Positions 1-8,245 of a DNA stretch of 64,000 nucleotides are shown in pieces. Both the position numbers and the translations under genes were made by a program. A model generated the notes under the pieces. It had not been told where the DNA came from. It worked only from the letters and a program-made list of their open reading frames with translations, and made no database searches. The stretch is from Marixanthomonas spongiae (GTDB lineage: Bacteria > Bacteroidota > Bacteroidia > Flavobacteriales > Flavobacteriaceae), in the NCBI RefSeq assembly GCF_003095375.1, contig NZ_QEHR01000002.1:372001-436000 (forward strand), read 5' to 3'. Each line of letters opens with the position of its first letter. Positions within the stretch are counted from its first letter, which is position 1.

Positions 1-221
1 TGGTTGTCCTCTAGGGCCACTAAGCCAGCCGGGTTCCAATAGCCGGAGTTTACATCGGCTGTCGAGGCGGTAACGGCATTGGCCATACCAAAAGCGGCGG
101 CATCGACCCCAATGTTCATAAACTCGTTCGAGTATTTTCTCGTAGTTTGGGAATAGACCGTTAGGCCGATCAATAAAAAAAGTAAAAATAAATTCTTCTT
201 CAAGTTGTTGATTTTGCGCAA
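1..221 (-). CDS. PorV/PorQ-family outer-membrane protein, 5' part only
   Basis: This is the N-terminal part of a protein whose remainder lies beyond the left edge. After a signal peptide ending near VYSQ, the mature part has the run SNEFMNIGVDAAAFGMA and then NSGYWNPAGL, as in the PorV/PorQ (UPF0164-like) barrels that assist type IX secretion in Bacteroidetes; it most resembles the form called PorV2. No ATG is available. In-frame TTG codons lie at 221 and 203, and the second gives a typical L-K-K-N signal start. It is divergent from the phosphatidyltransferase gene to its right. The family call is good; the exact start and subfamily are uncertain. Confidence 0.72.
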   Translation of the reverse strand, partial: MRKINNLKKNLFLLFLLIGLTVYSQTTRKYSNEFMNIGVDAAAFGMANAVTASTADVNSGYWNPAGLVALEDN

Positions 222-329
222 ATATCCTACAATTTTACACAATAGTAAACTTTAAAATTGGCTACATATTGTATTTATATCTCCTTAGACGAAAATACTT
301 TGCTATTTTTACAAATAGACACCTATACT

Positions 330-1070
330 ATGAAAAAACACATACCCAACATCATTACCTCCCTCAATTTTCTCTGCGGAAGTGTGGCCGTACTCTTTGC
401 CGTTTCGGGCGATTTGATCACCGCTTCGTTTTTTGTGTTCGCAGGTATTTTCTTCGACTTTTTTGATGGCCTCGCCGCTCGGGTTTTCAACGCCCAGAGC
501 GAGGTTGGTTTGCAGTTTGACTCCTTGGCCGATGTGGTAACCAGTGGCTTGGCACCGGCCGTTGTGATGGTTCAACTGTTATCGGAAGCCACTTTAGGTC
601 ATTCCTTGATCATCACCGATATGTTTGCTGAAAACAATTGGAACAGTGGCCTGAGCAGCTATGTGCCTTTTATTGGTTTATTGATAGCGGTTGCCTCTGC
701 TTACAGATTGGCAAAGTTTAATGTAGATACCCGGCAAACGAGCAGTTTTATTGGATTGCCAACTCCTGCCAATGCATTGTTGGTCTTGAGTTTACCGCTT
801 ATTTTGCATTTTCAATATGTGGAAGGGATGGAAGCGGTCATTTTAAATCCGTGGGTCTTAATTGGGATGACCTTGTTGAGCTGTGTGCTTCTAAATGCAG
901 AAATCCGGCTCTTTGCACTGAAATTTAAAACGTGGAACGTAAAGGGCAATCTAACACGCTATATCTTCATTTTAACTTGCCTGCTGGCCGTCTTCCTCTT
1001 AAAATTTATTGCGATCCCTGTAATTATTGCAGTATATATTTTGTTGTCGCTTTTACCGAACAAACAGTAA
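330..1070 (+). CDS. pssA: CDP-alcohol phosphatidyltransferase, probably phosphatidylserine synthase
   Basis: This integral membrane enzyme moves a phosphatidyl group from CDP-diacylglycerol to an alcohol, most likely serine in the phosphatidylethanolamine pathway. The family signature DGxxARx8GxxxDxxxD is intact (DGLAAR ... G ... D ... D) at about residues 44-66. About seven hydrophobic segments follow across 246 residues, the usual size for the family. The start at 330 is preferred over an upstream ATG at 258 because it opens with MKKHIPNIITSLNF, the typical N-terminus. The serine specificity is inferred from similarity to the Bacteroidetes PssA type and cannot be proved from the motif alone. 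Confidence 0.85.
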   Translation: MKKHIPNIITSLNFLCGSVAVLFAVSGDLITASFFVFAGIFFDFFDGLAARVFNAQSEVGLQFDSLADVVTSGLAPAVVMVQLLSEATLGHSLIITDMFAENNWNSGLSSYVPFIGLLIAVASAYRLAKFNVDTRQTSSFIGLPTPANALLVLSLPLILHFQYVEGMEAVILNPWVLIGMTLLSCVLLNAEIRLFALKFKTWNVKGNLTRYIFILTCLLAVFLLKFIAIPVIIAVYILLSLLPNKQ

Positions 1071-1232
1071 GGTGTTGTGGGTGTGAGTTCGCGTGATTTG
1101 GGTTGCCAGTAGGGCAAGCTAAATTGTATGGAGAATGTATTTGCAGGTATAAAGGGGTCTCGATACACCCGTTTCGTTCCTCATGGACATCCGCCTACCG
1201 GTCGGACAGGCTCGACCTGACAATAGTTTTTT

Positions 1233-1976
1233 TTAATCCTGAAACAATTTTTTCTTCCGAAGTTCAAAATTCTGTCCCAAATAGACTTTGCGCACCATCT
1301 CGTCATTGGCGAGGTCTTCGGGTTCGCCGTGTTTTAAGATACTGCCCTCGAACATTAAGTAGGTGCGGTCTGTAATGGCCAGGGTTTCCTGTACGTTGTG
1401 GTCGGTAATAAGAATACCGATATTTTTCTTTTTTAACTGGGCCACAATACGTTGAATGTCTTCCACCGCCACGGGATCCACCCCTGCAAAGGGTTCGTCC
1501 AGCAATATAAAATGCGGATCGGTCGCCAAGGCACGGGCAATCTCGGTGCGGCGACGTTCACCACCACTCAATAGATCGCCCCGGTTTTTGCGGATGTGGC
1601 CCAGACCAAACTCTTCGATAAGCGACTCCATTTTCAGGTGCTGTTCTTTTTTGGACAGGTCGGTCAGTTGCAACACGCTTAAAATATTGTCTTCAATGCT
1701 CAACTTCCTGAAAACCGAAGCCTCCTGCGCCAAATACCCGATCCCGTTTTGCGCCCGTTTGTACATGGGGAATTTGGTAATGTTGGTGCCTTCCAAGAAT
1801 ATTTGGCCGCCATTGGGCTTTATCAGTCCTACAATCATGTAAAAGGAAGTAGTTTTTCCTGCACCATTAGGGCCCAATAAACCAACGATTTCCCCTTGGT
1901 TTACCTCTACGGTGATTCCTTTTACTACTTTTCGGCCTTTGTACGATTTAACAAGGTTGTCGGCTCTAAGCTTCAT
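1233..1976 (-). CDS. lptB: LPS export ABC transporter ATP-binding protein LptB
   Basis: This is the cytoplasmic ATPase of the Lpt machine that lifts lipopolysaccharide from the inner membrane to the cell surface. The 247-residue chain has Walker A GPNGAGKTT near residue 35, the signature LSGGERRR near 135, Walker B FILLDEPFAGVDP near 157 and the switch histidine in LITDHNV. The single short ATPase domain and the FAGVDP motif are typical of LptB rather than other ABC ATPases. No transporter partner genes lie next to it, as is common for lptB in Bacteroidetes. It converges with the gene ending at 1070. Confidence 0.93.
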   Translation of the reverse strand: MKLRADNLVKSYKGRKVVKGITVEVNQGEIVGLLGPNGAGKTTSFYMIVGLIKPNGGQIFLEGTNITKFPMYKRAQNGIGYLAQEASVFRKLSIEDNILSVLQLTDLSKKEQHLKMESLIEEFGLGHIRKNRGDLLSGGERRRTEIARALATDPHFILLDEPFAGVDPVAVEDIQRIVAQLKKKNIGILITDHNVQETLAITDRTYLMFEGSILKHGEPEDLANDEMVRKVYLGQNFELRKKKLFQD

Positions 1977-2404
1977 ACGCTGCTATGGTTTCAAAATTTT
2001 GGTAAAGATACTTAAAATTAAAACGAAGCATATGGTGCATGGTATTTTTGAGGTAGGTGTGGAGCTATAACTATATTCAGTAAAAAAACATAAAACTTTA
2101 ATGCTAAGTATATACAGTACTAAAACTGAGTCTGCATACCTTTCTACATTGTGCGCTATTACCTATTTCTGTGCTTAAATAATCCAAAACCTCTGAAACT
2201 ACTACAAATTCCATCTTCATGTGTCTTATTGATGATACGGTTGCTTTATCTCTTTTAAGGTGTTAAAAAGCTACTATTTTAAGAAAAATAGCCTGTGTTT
2301 TTTTAAAAAAGTTTGATTTATTTGGTAATTTTTTATGGGCGGTGGTAGGGTTTTTCTTTTCTGAAATGTTTTAATAGTACTTAAGCCAAAAACACAAGCG
2401 CGCT
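1977..2404. other. intergenic region without a gene
   Basis: About 430 bases between divergent genes (lptB leftward, haem lipoprotein rightward). It is AT-rich and has no credible reading frame. It must hold both promoters. On the minus strand a TATCTTTA box lies just upstream of lptB, close to the Bacteroidetes -7 consensus TAnnTTTG. On the plus strand a TTTG followed by T-rich sequence occurs near 2311-2335, but I see no convincing complete promoter. Confidence 0.5.
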
Positions 2405-2770
2405 ATGAAACGATACGTTCTTCTTCTTCTTCTTTCTGTCTTAATGGCAAATTGCTCAACTACTACGTATGATGATATTACGAAGATCGATGAAGAAGAT
2501 ACCGCAGCGGTTGTGACCTATAAGGAGGTTGCTTTTGTGTTTGATAACGAATGCATAGCGTGCCACAGCAACCCACCGCAAAACGGGGCACCGATGCCTT
2601 TAACCAACTATACTGAAGTTAAAAGCGCCGTAGAAACCAGAGGCCTGATCGATAGGATAAGCAGAAACGAAGGTGAAGATGGTTTAATGCCCTTGGGCGG
2701 GCCAAGGCTGCCGCAACAACAAATTGATTTAATAATACAATGGAACCAAGACGGGCTCCTGGAAAACTAA
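2405..2770 (+). CDS. small lipoprotein with one haem-c site
   Basis: This is an exported lipoprotein of 121 residues. The signal peptide ends in the lipobox MANC at about residue 17. A single CxxCH motif (CIACH, near residue 56) marks covalent haem c attachment. The downstream LMPLGGPRLPQQQIDLIIQW stretch, with a likely axial Met, resembles the planctomycete-type or short membrane-anchored cytochrome domains of Bacteroidetes. It heads a co-directional set with a YceI protein, an OB-fold protein, a beta-barrel and a cupredoxin, pointing to periplasmic redox work. Substrate and electron partner are not shown by the sequence. Confidence 0.75.
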   Translation: MKRYVLLLLLSVLMANCSTTTYDDITKIDEEDTAAVVTYKEVAFVFDNECIACHSNPPQNGAPMPLTNYTEVKSAVETRGLIDRISRNEGEDGLMPLGGPRLPQQQIDLIIQWNQDGLLEN

Positions 2771-2776
2771 ATAGGT

Positions 2777-3328
2777 ATGAAAACTAACACGCTACTATCC
2801 ATTATTCTATTTGCATATGCCGTTACGGCTATTGGGCAAGAAAAATATATTACAAAAACAGGGGAGCTAACTTTTGAAGCTTCTGTTCCCTCATTTGAAG
2901 AGGTGAGAGCAAAAAACACCAATGTGAGCGCCGTTCTCGAAGCTGAAACAGGAAATTTTGCGGTACTCGCCCTAATGAAAGGATTTCGGTTTAAAGTGGC
3001 TTTAATGGAAGAACATTTCAATGAAAATTATATTGAATCTTCTCAATATCCCAAGACCACGTTTAAAGGTACCATAAAAGATTTTGATTTTTCAAGATTG
3101 TCAGAAAAAAGTGAATACACCATACTCGGAACCATAACCCTGCATGGAGTGGAACAGCAAGTAGAGATACCGGCAACCATTTCCATAGCGGACGGAACAC
3201 TGTTGCTTGCTGCGCAGTTTGTGCTAAGGCCTGAACAGTTTAATATAAAGATACCCTCTATAGTAAGTAAAAAAATTGCAGAAGACGTTAACGTCGCTGC
3301 TGTTTTCAAGCTTCAAAAACAAAAATAA
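2777..3328 (+). CDS. YceI-family periplasmic protein
   Basis: This is a secreted 183-residue protein with a signal peptide (MKTNTLLSIILFAYAVTAIG) followed by a YceI-like lipocalin-fold domain. Typical features are the TGELTFEASVP start, the FNENYIESSQYPKTTFKG segment and the GTITLHGVEQQVEIPA strand pair. YceI domains bind long polyprenyl or amide-type lipids, often quinone-like. It lies 6 bases after the haem lipoprotein, so co-transcription is near certain, and this pairing suggests a quinone- or lipid-linked redox role. That role is an inference from context. Confidence 0.85.
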   Translation: MKTNTLLSIILFAYAVTAIGQEKYITKTGELTFEASVPSFEEVRAKNTNVSAVLEAETGNFAVLALMKGFRFKVALMEEHFNENYIESSQYPKTTFKGTIKDFDFSRLSEKSEYTILGTITLHGVEQQVEIPATISIADGTLLLAAQFVLRPEQFNIKIPSIVSKKIAEDVNVAAVFKLQKQK

Positions 3329-3336
3329 AACAACCG

Positions 3337-3714
3337 ATGAAAAAGAAAAGAATATTCTTGATACTGATCTTGTTGTTCGCAGTTGGTGGTTTTTTGGCCT
3401 ATAACTATGTGTACCAAGACCACAGGGACATTAAATCGGAAACCTCGCAACTTGAGATTTCCGCACCCTATTTACTGGAACGGTTTAAAACAAACAACGG
3501 TGATGACCTCCTGAACAAGACCATAACCGTGACCGGGACCATAAGCAGTATGGAGGAGGGCGCTATAACCCTAAATGAAAGTGTCTATGCACAGTTTCTT
3601 GAGCCTGACCTTGAGCTAAAAGAGGCTGATAATGTAGTGCTAAAAGGCCGGTGCATTGGGTATGATGAGCTTTTTGAAATTGTAAAACTGGATCAATGTA
3701 CTTTAATAAAATAA
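3337..3714 (+). CDS. membrane-anchored OB-fold (tRNA_anti-like) protein
   Basis: A 125-residue protein with an N-terminal hydrophobic anchor (residues 5-22) and an exported domain. The pattern LLERFKTNNGDDLLNKTITVTGTISS, spelled here only in part as NKTITVTGTIS, is the first strand of a small OB fold seen in tRNA_anti-like families of Bacteroidetes, where K-x-I-x-V-x-G is diagnostic. The domain ends with a CIGYDE...LDQCTL pair of cysteines that could form a disulfide. It follows the YceI gene by 8 bases. The fold call is reasonable; nucleic-acid binding is not implied for an exported copy. Confidence 0.65.
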   Translation: MKKKRIFLILILLFAVGGFLAYNYVYQDHRDIKSETSQLEISAPYLLERFKTNNGDDLLNKTITVTGTISSMEEGAITLNESVYAQFLEPDLELKEADNVVLKGRCIGYDELFEIVKLDQCTLIK

Positions 3715-3716
3715 AG

Positions 3717-4601
3717 ATGAAAAAATTTACACTGTTACTGTTCTTTCTCCCACTGGGTCTTTTTTCGCAAGACGATCTGCTAAAAGATCTTGAGAGCGAA
3801 ATAGTTGAGGATAAAACGGTGATAGCGGCGTTCAAGGGATTAAAAGTAGTGAACTTTGAAACGACCAAGCTTGCCAGTAAAAAGGACTTTTACTTTGTAG
3901 TAGCCCATCGGTTCGGCTCGGTAAAAAATGGGTTCGACGATTTTTTTGGGTTAGACAATGCCGTAACGCAGTTAAAATTTATTTATGGCTTTGCCGATTG
4001 GCTGAATGTGGGGGTCGCAAGAAGCTCTTTTCAAAAAAAATACGGAATTCACGCCAAATATAGATTGCTTACCCAAGAGGGCGATGGCTTTCCAGTAACG
4101 CTGGTTGGTTATCATTTGGCCACAATAAATACTTCCCTAAAAAAAGACCAATACGCAAATCTGGAGTTCGTTGATAGGTTTAATTATACCTCGCAACTTT
4201 TAATATCCAGAAAATTTAATAAATCATTTTCACTGTTGCTCGCCCCAACATTTATTCATGAAAACTTGGCAACCCGCAGTCGAAATGTTTTAGCAGATGG
4301 AACCACTTTTAATTATGATGAAGACCATAACCAATATGCGATAGGACTGGGCGGGAGGTACAAAATATCCACCCGTGTGAGCATTAATGCAGATTATGGG
4401 ATACATTTAAACAGAAACAAAAATTCTAATTTCGGAAACCCTTTATCGGTGGGTGTCGATATCGAAACTGGCGGTCATGTATTCCAAATGCACTTTACCA
4501 ATGCACAAGGTATGTTTGAAGACGGTTTTATAATACAAGGGCAAGGCGATTGGAACGAAGGCGACTTCTTTTTTGGGTTTAACTTAAGTCGGGTTTTTTA
4601 G
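3717..4601 (+). CDS. DUF5777-family outer-membrane beta-barrel protein
   Basis: This exported protein has a signal peptide ending at LFSQ and about 275 mature residues with alternating hydrophobic strands, ending in an aromatic C-terminal residue (SRVF), as expected of an outer-membrane barrel. The motifs VVNFETTKLASKKDFYFVVA, HRFGS and FFGLDNAVTQ are the signature of the DUF5777 family. The start at 3717 places the ATG three bases after the previous stop and gives a normal signal; an upstream ATG at 3696 would overlap the preceding gene. Its place beside haem and copper proteins suggests a link to respiratory electron flow or metal uptake, unproven. Confidence 0.8.
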   Translation: MKKFTLLLFFLPLGLFSQDDLLKDLESEIVEDKTVIAAFKGLKVVNFETTKLASKKDFYFVVAHRFGSVKNGFDDFFGLDNAVTQLKFIYGFADWLNVGVARSSFQKKYGIHAKYRLLTQEGDGFPVTLVGYHLATINTSLKKDQYANLEFVDRFNYTSQLLISRKFNKSFSLLLAPTFIHENLATRSRNVLADGTTFNYDEDHNQYAIGLGGRYKISTRVSINADYGIHLNRNKNSNFGNPLSVGVDIETGGHVFQMHFTNAQGMFEDGFIIQGQGDWNEGDFFFGFNLSRVF

Positions 4602-4688
4602 TACCGTTTTAGAAAAATACATAAAAAACTGGATATGAAACTTAACTATATGAATGAAAAATAATTACTAATCCTAAAATCAAATATT

Positions 4689-5267
4689 ATGGAAAAAATC
4701 AAACTAGTACTCATTATGATGCTCATGGCTACAGCCGTGCATGCGCAAACAACTTTTGACCTTGACTGGTATGTAGGTATCCCAAACGCAGATGCTAGCA
4801 TTACCATAGAAACCGGCGATACCGTTCGATGGACTTGGACAGACGAACTTCCTCATTCCGTGACCAGTGACTCAGGAAGTCAAGAAGATTTTGACAGTGG
4901 GATAATAACTGGGAACGGCACTCAATTTTCGTACACTTTTATGCAAGTAGGTGTAAATGATTACGAATGCGACGTACATTCAGGTATGGAAGGTACCATC
5001 ACCGTTGATGAGGTTATGTCGGTCGAAGATAAATTTCGCAGGAATATTTCTTTTTACCCCAATCCTGTAGCGAACAGCTTAACCGTTGCCTCCCTTTTCA
5101 AGCTGGATAGCTACAAAATTTATAACATTTTGGGCAAATTAGTGGCACAAGGGGCAGCTAACGGTAATGTTACAGAAATTGATATGTCAAGTCTGCAGAG
5201 CGGCATCTATTTTGTTAATGCCACCTCTGGAGCCTTACAATCATCTTTTAAAATTGCAAAGCAATAA
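4689..5267 (+). CDS. cupredoxin (plastocyanin-like) with type IX sorting tail
   Basis: A secreted copper protein of 192 residues. After a signal peptide (to VHAQ) comes a cupredoxin domain with all four type 1 ligands in order: His in LPHSVTSD near residue 56, then Cys, His and Met in YECDVHSGMEGT near residues 93-101. From about residue 118 a second module, FYPNPVANSLTV to the end, is a type A C-terminal sorting domain for type IX secretion. So the copper domain is probably exported to the cell surface. It closes the redox set that starts at 2405 and is followed by a strong terminator hairpin. Confidence 0.88.
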   Translation: MEKIKLVLIMMLMATAVHAQTTFDLDWYVGIPNADASITIETGDTVRWTWTDELPHSVTSDSGSQEDFDSGIITGNGTQFSYTFMQVGVNDYECDVHSGMEGTITVDEVMSVEDKFRRNISFYPNPVANSLTVASLFKLDSYKIYNILGKLVAQGAANGNVTEIDMSSLQSGIYFVNATSGALQSSFKIAKQ

Positions 5268-5285
5268 TTTTACTTTTATTTTTTT

Positions 5286-5322
5286 AAAAAAAGAGGCTAT
5301 CCAATAAGATATCCTCTTTTTT
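5286..5322 (+). terminator. hairpin terminator after the cupredoxin gene
   Basis: The arms AAAAGAGG-c-TATC and GATA-TCCTCTTTT pair around a short loop, and the right arm runs into a T tract. It begins about 20 bases after the cupredoxin stop codon and ends the 2405-5267 set. Confidence 0.8.
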
Positions 5323-5390
5323 GGTTTTAGATTGTTTTTAGTAGAAAAAATAGCATCTAGTTGAAATGTCTTCTCAAGCCTGCCTTTGTC

Positions 5391-5440
5391 GGAAGACAGG
5401 CACAGTCGAAAGGTCGGTAGGTCTCGACTGCGCTCGACCA
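5391..5440. repeat. dispersed repeat, CGACTGCGCTC family
   Basis: The core CTCGACTGCGCTCGACC lies at 5423-5439, with a related half (CAGTCGAAAGGTCGG) just before it. The same core recurs at 11289, 21801 (reverse), 23904 (reverse) and 23951. All but one copy are intergenic; the copy at 11289 is inside a coding region. Confidence 0.75.
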
Positions 5441-6135
5441 GACACTCCATTTATTAATACAGCACCCACAATAGTTTACCTAGCACCCTCTTTTTTTATA
5501 TATTGAAATGATTTTGAAACTCCGTAACTCTATGTATTTATGAATTGATACACAAAGTTTGATTTTTCAATTTTCAGGTCAATTGGCAATACTTCTAACA
5601 TTCAAAATTTCAATAATTATTCGTAAAATTTATCGGTGTTGTATTGAAAATATTTTGAATGCTTTATTTTGTATAGAAAAGTCAAGCAATTTCCATTGCA
5701 TTTTTATGGCAAGTCTCACCTATAAAAACAAGAAAAGCCATATCATCGTATTGCTACCTTGATATGGCTCCTTGTGAAATCCGTCGTTACCAGCTCATTT
5801 TTTACAATGTGAAGCAAGTTTATTAAACCCTTGCAGCTGTGACTTGATTTCAACAGTCGAGGTCAAACTTGTTAGAACGGTTTTGCAGTGTAAAAATACA
5901 CTTCAAACCTAAAATTTGCCTCTACTTTTTTTAATCTCGAAACTGACTTTCGTGAGATCGTTAGCTTCTCAAACGATTAAAAAAAGATGTATAAAGAACG
6001 TTACTTTATGTTTTCGCAATGACTGTTATATCATTTTGATATGGTAAATATAAATCGGTTTTTTAATTCTACAAATAATTTAAGTTGTTTAATATAAACA
6101 GCTTACAAACATTGGTTATTAACATTTGTTCATAA
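5441..6135. other. long gene-free stretch with strong inverted repeats
   Basis: No credible protein gene is seen in this AT-rich convergent region. A 67-codon open frame at 5559-5762 has no family features. Two inverted repeats stand out. AGCCATATCA (5736-5745) pairs with TGATATGGCT (5760-5769). CTTTTTTTAATC (5925-5936) pairs perfectly with GATTAAAAAAAG (5975-5986), enclosing a smaller hairpin ATCGTT/AACGAT. A structured RNA or decayed mobile element is possible. No tRNA cloverleaf was found. Confidence 0.5.
5925..5986. repeat. 12-base perfect inverted repeat enclosing smaller hairpins
   Basis: The outer arms at 5925-5936 and 5975-5986 are perfect complements. The 38 bases between can form TCGAAA/TTTCGTGA and ATCGTT/AACGAT stems, though the latter competes with the outer arm. 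It could act as a bidirectional terminator because both arms carry a homopolymer run. Confidence 0.6.
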
Positions 6136-6166
6136 AAAAAAGCGACCTGTAACAGATCGCTTTTTG
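6136..6166 (-). terminator. terminator of rplS
   Basis: On the minus strand AAAAAGCGA-TCTG and CAG-G-TCGCTTTTT form a hairpin with one mismatch, followed by a T run. It starts about 20 bases past the rplS stop. Confidence 0.8.
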
Positions 6167-6188
6167 GTGTTCTTTTGAAAGAGCAGGG

Positions 6189-6539
6189 TTAGCTACGCTT
6201 TTCCCTAATTCTTGCTTTTTTACCGGTAAGGTTTCTAAAGTAGTAAATACGTTTTCTACGCACGCTACCAGTTTTGTTGATTTCAATTTTTTGCAGTGCA
6301 GGTAAATTCATTGGGAAAATACGCTCTACACCAACTGTACCAGACATTTTTCTAATGGTGAATGTTTGGGAAGTTCCTGTTCCTTTAATTTGAATAACAA
6401 CTCCTCTAAAAAACTGGGTTCTTGTTTTATCACCTTCACGAATTTCATAATATACTGTGATGGTATCACCAGCAGCAAATTTTGGAAATTCCTTTTTAGT
6501 TACAAATTCGTCCTGAACAAATTTAATTAACGATTCCAT
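6189..6539 (-). CDS. rplS: 50S ribosomal protein L19
   Basis: L19 sits at the 30S-50S interface of the ribosome. The 116-residue chain has the family core FPKFAAGDTITVYYEIREG, then FRGVVIQIKGTG, TFTIRKMSGTVGVERIFP and the basic tail SVRRKRIYYFRNLTGKKAR. Length and sequence fit Bacteroidetes L19 throughout. In many bacteria rplS follows trmD directly; here trmD is some 26 kb away on the same strand, and rplS has its own promoter at 6614-6644 and its own terminator. Confidence 0.97.
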   Translation of the reverse strand: MESLIKFVQDEFVTKKEFPKFAAGDTITVYYEIREGDKTRTQFFRGVVIQIKGTGTSQTFTIRKMSGTVGVERIFPMNLPALQKIEINKTGSVRRKRIYYFRNLTGKKARIREKRS

Positions 6540-6613
6540 TGTTTTTGTTTATCTATGGTTCTCGTTTAAAACAACATACACGGTTTTCGCCAGAGGTTGG
6601 ATTAAATCGCGTG

Positions 6614-6644
6614 CAAAGATAGCTTTTTTAAGGAAATGAACAAG
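6614..6644 (-). promoter_or_regulatory. Bacteroidetes-type promoter of rplS
   Basis: Read on the minus strand, CTTG (6641-6644), exactly 19 bases, then TATCTTTG (6614-6621) match the Bacteroidetes sigma consensus TTTG-N19-TAnnTTTG with one mismatch. It lies about 75 bases before the rplS start and makes rplS independent of trmD. Confidence 0.75.
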
Positions 6645-6660
6645 TGTAAAGTACAGAAAG

Positions 6661-8066
6661 TTTTTGATGCTGGATGCTGGAAGATTGTGCTTCGCTAAAT
6701 AGAGTTGACAGCTTTGACTTAATCTCCAGTAATCGATAAAGCGACATCATTGTGTTTCAGTGTCTGAGTGAATCTGGAAGTCCGGTAGGAATCCCGGATT
6801 AGTATCGAAGACACTTTTGCTGGAAGCTGGATGTTCGATGCTGGATGATGGGTGATGGGTGTGGGTGCTGGAGGTTGGATGTTTGATGTTTAATGCTGGA
6901 TGCTGCATCTCGATAAGATTTTGTTTGCTTTTACAAGTCAATCAAAATCACTCGATGTAACAGATGCTGGATGCTGGATGCTGGTGCTGGTGTTGGATGC
7001 TGGAAGATTGTGCTTCGCTAAATAGAGTTGACAGCTTTCACTTAATCTCCAGTAATCGATAAAGCGACACCATTTTGTTTTGGTGTCTGAGTGAATCTGG
7101 GAGTCCGGTAGGAATCCCGGATTAGTATCGAAGACACTTTTGCTGGAGGCTGGATGTTCGATGCTGGATGATGGATGATGGGTGTGGGTGCTGGAGGTTT
7201 GATGTTTGATGTTTGATGCTGGACGCTGCATCTCGATAAGATTTTGTTTGCCTTTACAAGTCAATCAAAATCACTTGATGTAACAGATGCTGGATGCTGG
7301 ATGCTGGTGCTGGAAGATTGTGCTTCGCTAAATAGAGTTGACAGCTTTCACTTAACCTCCAGTAATCAATAAAGCGACATCATTTTGTTATGGTGTCTGA
7401 GTGAATCTGGGAGTCCGGTAGGAATCCCGGATTAGTATCGAAGACACTTTTGCTGGAAGCTGGATGTTCGATGCTGGATGATGGGTGATGGGTGTGGGTG
7501 CTGGAGGTTGGATGTTTGATGTTTAATGCTGGATGCTGCATCTCGATAAGATTTTGTTTGCTTTTACAAGTCAATCAAAATCACTCGATGTAACAGATGC
7601 TGGATGCTGGATGCTGGTGCTGGTGTTGGATGCTGGAAGATTGTGCTTCGCTAAATAGAGTTGACAGCTTTCACTTAATCTCCAGTAATCGATAAAGCGA
7701 CACCATTTTGTTTTGGTGTCTGAGTGAATCTGGGAGTCCGGTAGGAATCCCGGATTAGTATCGAAGACACTTTTGCTGGAGGCTGGATGTTCGATGCTGG
7801 ATGATGGATGATGGGTGTGGGTGCTGGAGGTTTGATGTTTGATGTTTGATGCTGGACGCTGCATCTCGATAAGATTTTGTTTGCCTTTACAAGTCAATCA
7901 AAATCACTTGATGTAACAGATGCTGGATGCTGGATGCTGGTGCTGGAAGATTGTGCTTCGCTAAATAGAGTTGACAGCTTTCACTTAACCTCCAGTAATC
8001 AATAAAGCGACATCATTTTGTTATGGTGTCTGAGTGAATCTGGGAGTCCGGTAGGAATCCCGGATT
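6661..8066. repeat. tandem array of 323/310-base units with inner heptamer repeats
   Basis: The anchor AGATTGTGCTTCGCTAAATA recurs at 6682, 7005, 7315, 7638 and 7948, so units alternate 323, 310, 323 and 310 bases, with a fifth, truncated copy. From about 6790 onward the array repeats itself with a 633-base shift and no difference that I could find, so one pair of units was duplicated recently. Each unit has a unique-looking half, with GGGAGTCCGG and AGGAATCCCGG, and a half made of GCTGGAT-like heptamers. Minus-strand open frames of 64 and 108 codons (rich in SSTHTHHPSSS) follow the repeat and are not genes. Confidence 0.9.
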
Positions 8067-8167
8067 TGTACGTCCCTGATATAGGTTGACGGCTTTTGGT
8101 TGGGTGCTGGGTGCCTGATGCAGGGTGTATGGTAGGAGATTATTGGAGCTGGTATTGTTTTTTTATA

Positions 8168-8244
8168 TTTTGTCCCGTTAGGGACTCAATAATGGTAGCC
8201 ATCAGAATAAAATTATTCTTCCTGTGCCGTTAGGTACAGCATAT
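8168..8244 (+). repeat. REP palindromes on the 3' side of the RAYT gene
   Basis: Two small palindromes share the core CCGTTAGG: TGTCCCGTTAGGGAC near 8170 and GTGCCGTTAGGTACAGCATAT at 8224-8244. The second ends one base from the RAYT stop codon. Between them lies AATAATGGTAG. The same elements appear inverted on the other side of the gene, as expected for REP elements mobilised by a RAYT enzyme. Confidence 0.8.
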
Positions 8245-8245
8245 A

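Noticed and set aside
1103-1375. Plus-strand open frame over the lptB end
   Set aside because: Runs antisense into lptB and through repeat-like sequence; no domain.
5559-5762. 67-residue open frame
   Set aside because: No recognisable domain, hydrophobic by AT bias, and its end runs into an inverted repeat.
6747-7897. Four minus-strand open frames of 64 and 108 codons, two of them identical
   Set aside because: They are translations of the tandem repeat (SSTHTHHPSSS, HPASS), appear once per unit, and have no domain or signal.
6661-8066. CRISPR array
   Set aside because: Units are 310-323 bases with internal heptamers, not short direct repeats with unique spacers, and no cas genes are near.
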